DNA from: Sycobia sp. Sy_11
Taxonomy: Eukaryota; Arthropoda; Insecta; Hymenoptera; Epichrysomallidae
Assembly (NCBI GenBank): GCA_018907035.1
Contig: JACCIC010000038.1
Location: 1,640,001-1,704,000 of the forward strand
DNA: 64,000 nucleotides
Direction of reading: 5' to 3'
This document shows positions 23,601 to 33,111 of this stretch, piece after piece. The notes beneath the pieces are model-generated. The model was given only the letters and a program-made list of their open reading frames with translations. It was not told the DNA's origin and searched no databases. Position numbers and translations under genes: made by a program. Within the stretch, counting starts at the first letter, position 1. Each line of letters starts with the position of its first letter.

Positions 23601-23889
23601 CTCGTGCGGAGCTTAGAAAAAAAAATTTTTTATTTAAAAAAATACTTTGAGGCGTAAAACGCGCATCATTTAAAATGCTGCACACAAGAATTAATTAACA
23701 TTAACGAACACATTTAAAGATGTATGCATTATTATCAATAATCCGAGAACATCTGAAAAATAAAAAAGAAACTAATGCGGGACTAGCGGTTCTTGGAAGT
23801 GTCCGATGTCGCTGCGATATTAAAAGCATCGTCCGAGATTTCCTCAGGCGTGCACATGGCGACGAGAGCCTTAACAGAGGGGCCAAGGC

Positions 23890-23938
<49 letters not shown>
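23890..23938. repeat. (GA)n microsatellite
   Basis: Uninterrupted GA run of about 24 units. Confidence 0.95.
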
Positions 23939-23942
<4 letters not shown>

Positions 23943-24344
23943 AAAGTCGAGACTCCTAAAAATCATGGGATTACGGGAGGATGCGCACGGAGAACGATAA
24001 CTCAAGCCAAAGGATGCATCCATCCTGCGAAGTTTTCTCCCTTTTTAGTGCGGCCCTCTTCTCTTCCTCTTCTTCCGCAAGTTTTACGGAGCACACGCGC
24101 GCAAGCATGGCTGCTGCTCAAAAATAGAGTCCACTCGCGCTTTGTCGCCACTGGGACTTTTAACAATTTTAACCTCCTACATGTATACACGTATAGGGGG
24201 ACGAGAAGAAACGAGCCGATCCCGCGTACGCGCTGTCCCGCGGGAAAGCGGTGTGCGGCACCGTGCCGGCTTTTCTCAGCTGTATTCTGGACATAAATCT
24301 TGCCGTGAGTCGCACGCACTCGAGCCCTTCGTTCTAAATGTGCA

Positions 24345-24388
24345 TGTGTGTGTGTGTGTGTGTGTGCGCGCGCGCGCGCGCGCGTGTG
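24345..24388. repeat. (GT)n(GC)n alternating repeat
   Basis: GT run passing into a GC run and back to GT. Alternating purine-pyrimidine, potential Z-DNA. Confidence 0.9.
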
Positions 24389-25382
24389 TTCGATACCGAC
24401 GCCACGCGCCGCCCCTCGAACTAATCAAATTTAGATTCGAGTCGAAACGACACGCGTGCGCCCCATCTCTATATGTTACGACAATGCAGAGCCATGGATA
24501 AACGGGAGCGGGCGGTATTTTGTATTTGTTTTTCTCGTTGGAGCCTCGAATATTCAGTTTTTTAACATACCTATATATACCTTTATTCGTGAAGCGCGCA
24601 CTTGAGAAAGTGTCTATCGGAAATACTTATTTAGTATAGCTCTGATAAAATTTAAAAATTTTAAATGTTCAGTAGCACTTAAACTGGTCTTAATTTTAAC
24701 TTCCCAGTAATCTTTTAGCCAAGATATAAAAATATAGAGAAAATTTAATACTTTTATTGTTAGTAGTAGTGTAAAAGTAATAAATCCTCGCTATCTATTT
24801 TAAGTATTTCTTAAATTGATTTTGTTTATATCTAATATATTTATGTGCTCTATATTGAAGATTAAGCATTTCTTTTTATTGAATTCGGTATTGTGAATTC
24901 AGACTAGCATTCCTTGATATTAATAGATAGTATTTTCAAAATATATCTCTCATTTTTATTAATTTTTCTAGGCAATATCATGAATTTTTTGTTTTTCAGA
25001 ACTTTTTTTCATAACTTTTAAATTTCAAGTTCAGGAAATTGTGAATATATTATTCAATTAGACAATATTGTATGCTTGTTAATAACAATGATTTTTTCCA
25101 TTTAATCCCATTCAGCATTTACTTAATTTTGCGTATTATAAAGCGAAAACAATGATACAGCTATAGCGGATACAAAGGAATTTTTGCTTTTAAATTCAAA
25201 TTGAATAACCTGCCCCTCCAATTTAATGTAATACCTTAGACTCAAATGAACGACAAAAGCTCTTAAGAATAGACCCCCCTTTAACCCGTTTTCGTCTTCC
25301 TACTACATAATGTCACTTCTCAAGGATTAACAACTCAAGCTCATAATATTTGAAAAAGATATTTAATTTAATTTTCCCTATG

Positions 25383-25387
<5 letters not shown>

Positions 25388-25467
<80 letters not shown>
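25388..25467. repeat. (GA)n microsatellite, long
   Basis: About 40 uninterrupted GA units, the longest GA run in the window. Confidence 0.95.
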
Positions 25468-25468
<1 letters not shown>

Positions 25469-27288
25469 GGACGAGTTTTGGAATATTACAATACATTCAA
25501 TCCACTTTCCACTATAATTTATTCATCGTTATAGTTTATAATTTATTCGTATGTTCCGTTTACTTTTTACTCCTATATAAATATAAATTTAGAATTCAGT
25601 AAAAATATATCATCATTCGATACAGCTAATTTTAGTCTTTATACATTAATAACCAAACTGCGAGAAATCATAGAATCTTCGATTTAAACTTTTTGGACTG
25701 CGTAAAAGAAAAATATCTGTAATTAGGACTGAATTGATCGTAGTTTTTTAGTTTTCCACAAATTCGTCATTATATCAGTACACCCTTTGGTTATATTTAA
25801 AATGCCAGTTAACATAGAAAGTTTCAAGAGCGAGGCATAATTTCACGTGACTCCCCGTCATGTCGTGACCTTGATAAAAAGAAGATTATTTTGCAAGTTA
25901 GAAAAGAGCTGTGCACCGCTCTAGACTGCAGACACTCCCCCCAGTCCACTATACAGTCGGCGAATGGAGTCAAGTGGAGATCATTTGTCTCAATTTGTGA
26001 CACTGGCACGTGCCCGGTTTTGAAAAATGCACTCAGTTCGAACAGCCAGCCCGACTCGCCGCTCGCCCCGTAACGTATGCGAATCGCTCTTCTATCCGAT
26101 TAGTTAATATCATTCTCGGATGATTCGGGATTCGATCAAATACAACAGAACGAATTACGTAACGTCGTTAGCATTTATTCTTTGTTACATGCTTATTACA
26201 ATCGTTCTGTTGTTTTCTTTGTTGAGAAATATTTTTTCATACTTTGTAAAATTTGGTAAAAAATGGATTAATCTAAGTTATTTTTCAATTCGACATTTCT
26301 TCTTGATATTGCAGTTCAAAAATATAAATTTTTAAATAGTCTATCAATGATAACCAAGTTTAATATCTTGGTTCATTTACTTCATAATAAGTATATATAT
26401 AATTAAAATTTTCTTATTATATTATTAAATATAATATTATTCATATCTTATTAAAATCATATATTATTAAATATAACTCCATATGAAAATTAAAAAATTT
26501 ATAAGTATTATAATTCAGATGCTTATTGTAATATAATACACATAAACTTTGTACTAATATTAGTAATCTTTAAATATAAATCGTAAAAATAAAATAAACA
26601 GGTAATTCATAAAATATTTTAAAGATAATTTTCAATTTTGAAAGTTAAGCAAGGAAAGTTTATATAGTATAGTTTCTTGTTAATCTGTTTGAGGACCATG
26701 AATCAGTTAACGATCTAATGATCGCTGCCGTCTTACTTTATCGCTGTCCACCAGAAGTTGGGAATGAATCATAGAAGTTGAAATCTGTAGGATAAAGCAA
26801 AGGGCTGTGGTATTCTTTCTAAGTCACTGCACCAGAGGCATGTCTCGATACGAGACCCGTTTTCGACGAGACTCGGATGCCGGCTGAAGCCGTAAAACCA
26901 GATCAGCGTCTCAGGATTGGCAAGAAAGAACAAAGCGCGCCGCGCGATCATCACATATCCAAGGCACACCAGTTCGCGGCAAAAGCCCCGCGCGCTCCTG
27001 TTGACCAGCCGTAAGACGTAGCGCGGCGACAACGTGCGTCAAATGACTTTTTTCTTCATATAAAAGATATTTCTCCGAACATTTCTTGTCGGAGGAGCAT
27101 TTCTTGATCGAGAGGAGCCGATTCAGATCCTATAAAATATAGAATATAAATGTACATTTATTGTTGTAGGCAAATTTTATGTGTCTTAACAATATTTAAT
27201 AAGAAAAATAAACAGTACAGATATCCCATGAGGCAATATAATAATTAATCTGATAAGTCATCTTTCTTTTCAAGTCATCATCCAATCT

Positions 27289-27334
27289 ATATGTCTACTT
27301 AAATCTTTGAAATTAAAGTTTTAAGTAGACGTAT
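27289..27334. repeat. Short near-perfect hairpin
   Basis: GTCTACTTAAATCTTT (27293-27308) pairs with AAAGTTTTAAGTAGAC (27315-27330) with one mismatch and a six-base loop GAAATT; pairing extends about four more bases including one wobble. It is too short for a typical insect pre-miRNA. No gene is nearby. Confidence 0.7.
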
Positions 27335-27800
27335 TATAAACGTCGATCCTTATCATCATAAGTTACATAACTGAAACTTAAAATACGCAGGTATTATTTT
27401 ACATCTTGTTTATTATTTAAACTATTCTCCCAAGGCAAAAAACTTTCATATCTAATTGTTTTTTGCTTGTCTTACAACAGTTCAGGATCGACTAGGTATT
27501 ATATGTTTCTACTGGTTCTTCCACGATTTAATACAGAAATTCTCCATAATTCCGTCCAAAATACTTCTTTATATACTTGCGAACATTATTCTCTTTTTCG
27601 ACATTTATTTACATAGTGTTATAAAGAGTAAAGCTCTTGCCTTAATAAATTAAAACTTAAAATACGACTACAAATCTAATGTTTAGCTAAAAGCACATTT
27701 GGACAATAAAATAATTTAAATTCACTTTAGAAATTACATATCCTCTCTCGAATTACTCCGTCTAAGTAAAAAGGGCTATTGAAGCGATTTAAGAAATAAT

Positions 27801-28070
27801 ATGAAGGAAATCCCATGTACTAAATCACCGACCATCTGGCGACCATATACTTACGTACAGCCTGCATACTATAAGGTCCAGGCTCAATTCATGTCGAGGG
27901 TCAGCCAGGTATACAACCCTAGAAAGGCTCGGACCAAGGAGCGCGACGCCGTGGCAGACCAGATCGCGTGCATAATCGAGACAAGCAGGACGGACTTGGT
28001 CTCACAGAAATACAAAATAATAATTCACCGTGTCATAATAGTATATAATTGTTTCTCTGATAAATTATAA
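27801..28070 (+). other. Unassigned ORF, possible exon or relic
   Basis: An 89-codon open frame in a locally GC-richer patch (27830-28010) surrounded by AT-rich DNA. The middle part has a protein-like composition with charged residues (NPRKARTKERDAVADQIACI) and no repeats, and the frame ends shortly after composition returns to AT-rich. I do not recognise a family. No clean donor follows the GC-richer part. It could be an isolated exon, a relic of a retrocopy, or a conserved non-coding patch that happens to be open. No function is proposed. Confidence 0.25.
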
Positions 28071-28569
28071 TTTATAATTTATACTTTCTCTCCAATTAAT
28101 ATCCTTGTTAATGTATTTAGAATTTAGATATCTCATTTATTATACGTATTTATATTCAACACAGCGTGTTTATTCTTTATTCCTGTCATCAATATTGAAT
28201 ACGTCAGCATTGGTCCTTCGAGCCGAATACATACATTCTGTAATACAGTGTCCGTACTAGACTTTGAAGAAGTAGTGAGTTTCTAGTGACATTTCTGCTC
28301 TATATGCATTAGTGACTTTCACGGTGATAAGTGAATTGCAATATGTGCAATTAAATTGTGAATAAATTAAATAGTTAATAAATGAACTATCAACTTTGGT
28401 GAACTAGAAGGAAATAATAATTATAAAAGGGTTAAATTAGTGAAATCAAATTCCCACTGCTTATATGCGAATAATTGATTCCATAAGCATAAAAGAATCC
28501 TGCAGCGTGACGAATCATATTCTGCACCAAGTAGCCACGACTAGCAAATTGCGCCAGGAACGGAGTTAA
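28071..28569. other. Non-coding stretch upstream of BEL/Pao remnant
   Basis: AT-rich, with no ORF or repeat I can support. The 5' break of the BEL/Pao element lies somewhere near 28500-28570. Confidence 0.5.
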
Positions 28570-28790
28570 GAATCATTAGCAAGAGAAATACTGCATCTGA
28601 GGTATTTTTTCTGGTCTGATTCTACAATAACGCTGGCTTGGATATGTGCAAGTCCTACTAAATGGAAAACCTTTGTCGCCAATCGTGTCGCGGAGATACA
28701 GGACTTGACAACCGAAAATTGGCCACACGTAGAATCGCACATGAATCCAGCCGACCTAATATCAAGAGGGACCACCGCCACTGAATTGTA
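28570..28790 (+). pseudogene. BEL/Pao RNase H fragment
   Basis: Reads FFWSDSTITLAWICASPTKW then FVANRVAEIQDLT and WPHVESHMNPADLISRG, the standard BEL/Pao RNase H ending (WSDS, FVxNRVxEIQ, NPADxxSRG). An in-frame TAA at 28788 cuts it; the following frame continues with the SDLWW motif of the same family. Confidence 0.85.
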
Positions 28791-28991
28791 AGAATCAGAT
28801 TTGTGGTGGAATGGACCATTCTGGCTATCTCAGGAAAGTACTAAATGACCGAGCAACAGCAATCAGGATTCTAAGAAGAATCTAGAAATTCCCGAACGAA
28901 GGGATCGGCACAAACCTTCTTAATTGAGAGAATCAACGACAATTTATCAATCTCTGCTAGATTCTCGGCATTCAGTAAATTAACCCGGACT

Positions 28992-29330
28992 GTGGCATTC
29001 ATGTTCCGGTTTTTAAACAACTATAGGCATGATGCAATACAAAAAATGTCAGCAATAAAAAAAGGAGACAAAATCCTTAACATCACGGCACTCAGCGCAG
29101 CAGAACTTCTGGAAGCAACCTTAAAACTAATAAAAAATATGCAATTTATTGTTTTTCCCAAAGAAATGTCAGCATTACTAAAGGGACAGTCTATTGACAA
29201 CAAAGCACTGAGTGATTTTAATCCTTTTGTCGATGAGCATGGGCTTTTAAGGGCAGGTGGAAGACTGCATAACGCATCTATCACTCATGCTCAAAAACAC
29301 CGTTTATATTGCCGAAGAATAATCATTTAA
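28992..29330 (+). pseudogene. BEL/Pao pol linker and start of integrase
   Basis: 112 codons containing LSAAELLEATLKLIKNMQF and the DEHGLLRAGGRLHNA motif that precedes integrase in BEL/Pao elements. A frame change near 29310 joins it to the next piece. Confidence 0.85.
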
Positions 29331-29854
29331 CGGATCTGATCATCGAAAATGAAAACAAATATTTATTACACGCTGGAAATCAGCACGTTCTCGCATCATT
29401 GAGAAGACGCTATTGGATTATTGCGGGACCGAGTCATGTAAAAAGGGTACTGCATCGTTGTATCACCTGCTATCGAGCGAATCCGAGCGAGGTCACATAT
29501 ATTATGGGAAATTTGCCCTCTTCAAGGGTAACGCCAAGTCGACCGTTTTATAATTGCGGGGTAGATTACGCGGGTCCATTCCTCATAAAGGAAACATCAC
29601 GATCTTATTATTTTGCATACTTATATATGCATACTTATATATGCATTTTCATTTGCTTCGCGACAAAAGCGGTTCATATAGAGTTAGCACATGACTCATC
29701 GCCCGATGCGTTTGTTAATTGCTTAAAGCGATTTATTTCGCGGAGAGTTATATGTAAAAACATCTATTCCGACAACGGTAAAAATTTCGTCGGAGCAAAA
29801 AATGCACTTTTTGAACTTAGTAAATTGTTAGAAACCGATACATTTAAGCATTAA
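29309..29854 (+). pseudogene. BEL/Pao integrase core fragment
   Basis: 181 codons. The zinc-binding part shows LLHAGNQHVLASLRRRYWI and CITCYRA; the core shows NCGVDYAGPF with the first Asp and YSDNGKNFVGA with the second Asp. A short duplicated stretch, YLYMHTYICIF, between them looks like a small insertion from an internal repeat of ATATGCATACTT. A stop at 29852 ends it. Confidence 0.85.
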
Positions 29855-29926
29855 ATTACGAATTATTTATCAAATAAATGTATAAATTGGCATTTCATAC
29901 TTCCGCGTGCGCCCCATTTCGGCGGA

Positions 29927-30435
29927 TTGAGGGACGGAGTGGTAAAATCTGTCAAATATCATTTGAAGCGCGTAATTGGTGAAACACGGCTTACGTACGA
30001 AGAGCTCATCTATACGCTTTTGACCATAATAGAAGCCTTTCTTAATACCCGACCTTTATTCCCGCTATCCGACTGTATAAATGATCTGACTCCACTAACA
30101 CCTACTCATTTCCTCATCGAGGACGTCTTAACAGCACTGCCCCAAGAAGACGTCCGGGAAACAAATGTTCGATAACTTAATCGTTGTCAACACCTTCAGC
30201 AAATGTTTCAGCATTTTTGACAGCGCTGGCAACGGGAGTATCTACCTTAACTGCAAAGGCGACTGAAATGTAAAAACACAAGTGTCAACAAGGCCATACC
30301 AGGTACTATGGTTCTCGTCCACGAGGACAACACACCATCATTGCGCTGGCCATTTGGACGCATAACTGAATGCCATCCCGGAAACGACAATGTTACCAGA
30401 GTCGTAACTGTACATTCATCGTGGACTTATTAAGC
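29927..30435 (+). pseudogene. BEL/Pao integrase C-terminal part
   Basis: Begins in the APHFGGL motif just upstream and continues SVKYHLKRVIGETRLTYEEL and LTPTHFLI. After a break near 30172 it continues to MVLVHEDN and TRVVTVHSSW. The position of the third catalytic residue, normally Glu in GLWEAxVKS, reads Asp here (GLRDGVVKS), so the integrase is doubly disabled. Confidence 0.8.
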
Positions 30436-31506
30436 GTCCTTTATCGAAAATATGTATTTTGGCGTTTGAAATGAATCAGTAAGAAGAAAAATCGTTGCAG
30501 GAGGAGTTAGATTGATAAACCAAAAATTAGATTGAGATTAAAAAAAAAAATTTTTCTCGATTATATAAACTTGTAATATTATAAAATTGTAGCCATTGAT
30601 CGAAACAGTGATGGTCGCTGAGAGCAATATAAAGTGAATTTGACGGATGCTGTACACATTCCTATTGAAATATTTGCAAATATGTTTTTACTGCTTTTAA
30701 AAACCGCGAGCGAGCATTATCATGCAACAAAATAAATTTATCATATCAGACAAAGTATTCCGATCGTTTTTCTTTCAATGCATAACTCAAGCGCATCAAT
30801 TTTAGTCGGAAGAGATCTTCAGTATTGGTTTAATACGGTTTGAATTGTTCATATTAAATAACAGTCAGTCTATCACATCAAATACAGGAATTTTGATCCA
30901 CGGATATTGAATTTTACGGTTACCAGTAATAAGCCAATACAGAAAAGCCTTACTTGTCTACTATTGAAGTAGCATTTCAGAATGGTGAATCAAGCACCGT
31001 GGGAGAAAAATTATGTATGAGAACTAATGTCCTGTAATAGCAGTGTACACATCAAGAGTGCTGGATGCTTCTGAAGTCCGAATCGATCGCAGTGACTACT
31101 AGATATTTTTTGTAAATTATTACAGAACGCACTTTGATAGATTTTGCAATATATTAGCAAATAAATTGAATGATTCTGCTAAAATCTAAAAGAACTTCAA
31201 TCACCACTAAGAACTTATATTTTTACGGTCATGTATGTTTATGTTCGTTAGCATTTATTAGCATGAAATGTTTTTCTTTCTTCGGACTCGTGTCTGAAAT
31301 TAGAGTATTTCATTGAACAAAATTCTAGCTTCATAGTATATTTAACTCATGTTAAGAATGCTCCTCACGATTGCCGGAAGTTCGAATCGATCGCAGCGAC
31401 TACTAGAGAAATTAATTGCGGTGGTTTGCAGAACTAAACAGAATGTTCTGCACTACCGACTCTTCAGGGATGTAACTTTATTATAATTTTTAATAAGTGG
31501 AGCCTG

Positions 31507-31543
<37 letters not shown>
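30436..31543. other. Non-coding stretch with a short direct repeat
   Basis: No gene. A ~32-base sequence, GAATCGATCGCAG(T/C)GACTACTAGA with flanks, occurs at 31078-31108 and 31384-31409, with weaker similarity before it. This may be part of the BEL/Pao LTR or an unrelated dispersed repeat. A TA run (31511-31540) abuts the gypsy LTR. Confidence 0.5.
31511..31540. repeat. (TA)n microsatellite at gypsy insertion site, left part
   Basis: TA run directly adjacent to the left LTR. A matching TA run (37265-37286) abuts the right LTR, so the element inserted into one TA microsatellite. Confidence 0.85.
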
Positions 31544-31547
<4 letters not shown>

Positions 31548-31884
31548 GGATTGGTGTTGCGGGTTGGTGAGTGTGATAGTACAAACAACTATAGCAAAAA
31601 CTAACAACGATTGGGATCGAACTAAGTGCTTTATTTATTAACGATATAACTCAATGATACAACTCAGAAGCATACACGTGCACAATGCGGAGGCTCCAAA
31701 CAACAACTGCTTCTCCTTCGTACGCTTCCTTACCTCATCACCTCGCATTTACTACGTCCCGTTAGACGCATGTACATGCTTACCTAGTCCTGTCCGGACC
31801 TACGCGCGCATGCACATACTCGTGCGGCTTCGCTGGGACTTCTCTCGCATTATTCTTACACTCCGCATCGTCAACATACATGCA

Positions 31885-31929
<45 letters not shown>

Positions 31930-31955
31930 ATACCCACGCACACATATCCCCCACA
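31544..31955 (-). repeat. 3' LTR of gypsy-type element
   Basis: Ends are TGTGGG...CCCACA in plus orientation and it is near-identical to 36851-37264. It contains a CT microsatellite (31889-31926). On the minus strand a purine-rich GGAATGGCCGAA precedes it. Confidence 0.92.
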
Positions 31956-32171
31956 TTCGGCCATTCCTGACACGTCACCTGCCCCCAAGTGACTCACATG
32001 CTACAATACAGTCGTACAATATAAAATAATCATCATACCCATACTCCTCACAACAAAACACGCAAATACTTTACTACTCTTGAGCACTAAATTTACCACA
32101 TTTATATACTTTCGCTTTTTACGTGATATCACTTTGCTCGATATAATAACACTATATACACTTATAAAACA

Positions 32172-32660
32172 CTACATTATACACTGTTCTTCATTATCAT
32201 CCTCCCCATCCTCGCCTGCCGTTGACAGGTCGTCGGTAAAACCTTTCCATGGCTTCATGAAGTCGGCTGCCGTTGTCGTTTGCTGCGGTCCTTCTTCTGC
32301 ACCTATTTTTTCGACCACGTATCTGTCCGCTGCTTTTGTCTCGATTACTCTGTACGGCCCCAAAAACTTAATTGCAAGTTTCAGACCTGGACCCTGCTGT
32401 GTTCTTTTTACCGCTACTATATCACCGACGTTGTACTTGATCGCAGCACAGCGCTTCTTATTATAGGTGCGCCGATTTTCGTTTTGGATCCTCTCTACTT
32501 CCTCGCGTGCAGAATATCGGTCCTTCTCTCTGTTTTCGATGAAATTATCCCGTTGACTTTCGTCTATCATTTCGATAATGTGCTGATCTTCCATTGTTCT
32601 TATTTTGGTTCCAAATAATAGTTCGTACAGGGATCTGCCTATAGAGCGCTGAGGTGCCAT
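32172..32660 (-). pseudogene. Gypsy integrase C-terminal part (frameshifted)
   Basis: 162 codons beginning in a conserved integrase motif (PQRSIGRSLYELLFG) and continuing through a basic segment to a chromatin-binding-like fold (YNVGDIVAVKRTQQGPGLK, FLGPYRVIE) and an acidic tail. It is in a different frame from the integrase core at 32545-33111; the two overlap, indicating a one-base-type change near 32660. The stop at 32172 is the natural end of Pol. Confidence 0.85.
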
Positions 32661-33111
32661 TTATTGCGTGTTGTGCGCGCCGTAAGTACTTATACCACCC
32701 TTTCGGTTGCTCTATAGCAATCTTAGAAAAAATTGCCTCAAGCGTTGCATTGACACGCTCTACTTGACCATTGCCTCTTGGATTTCCCGTTGCTATCAAG
32801 TAGTGCTGAATGCCCTCGTTGCTGCAAAACTCTTTAAAATCGTTTGACGTGAAGGCCGTCCCTCGATCTGTAATGATGCGGTATAGACTTCCAAAATGTT
32901 GCTGAATGATTTTAAATTTGTCCAATACCTCCTTGGTGCCCGTCTATTTTGTTGCAAACACCCATGTGTATTTTGTGAAAGCATCGATAATCACAAGCAG
33001 ATGCTTATAATTCTTATTTGTTGAGGGTAACGGTCCAACGGGATCCAAGTGAAGGGTGTGCATTGGTGTTTCTCCCTTAGGTATCGGAGTCAGTAGACCT
33101 TCACCTTTTCC
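32545..33111 (-). pseudogene. Gypsy integrase core (continues Pol after stop)
   Basis: In frame with the main Pol ORF after the stop at 33112-33114. It holds the catalytic motifs LHLDPVGPL (first Asp, near 33050), TDRGTAFTS (second Asp, near 32870) and NGQVERVNAT (Glu, near 32755). A second in-frame stop lies at 32944-32946. The frame then runs out at 32545 after the frame change near 32660. All three catalytic residues are present despite the breaks. Confidence 0.85.

Larger units (their letters stand above)
18981..27700. other. Long non-coding stretch
   Basis: No protein-coding gene recognised. AT-rich background with GC-richer patches at about 20480-20990, 23040-23340, 24000-24540, 25890-26090 and 26760-27040. 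It contains GA runs (20406-20447, 23890-23938, 25388-25467), a GT/GC run (24345-24385), a ratchet-like splice site (20604/20605) and a hairpin (27289-27334). ORFs of 60-120 residues in the GC-rich patches occur on both strands and show no known domain, so I do not call them. Confidence 0.5.
28570..30435 (+). mobile_element. Decayed BEL/Pao retrotransposon, pol 3' half
   Basis: Collinear plus-strand pieces in order: RNase H (28570-28790), linker with SDLWWNGPFWLS just after an in-frame stop, integrase zinc and core domains (28992-29854) and integrase C-terminus (29927-30435). Frames change at least three times. Gag, protease and reverse transcriptase are absent to the left, so it is 5'-truncated. 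No LTR was identified with confidence. Confidence 0.85.

Noticed and set aside
24002..24501. Three overlapping ORFs of 82-119 codons
   Set aside because: Driven by GC-rich composition and a GT/GC repeat (VCVCVRARARA run); no domain.
31770..31790. Minus-strand splice donor CTAG|GTAAGC in the gypsy LTR as evidence for a spliced envelope transcript
   Set aside because: No envelope ORF exists in the element, so the donor-like sequence has no visible use.
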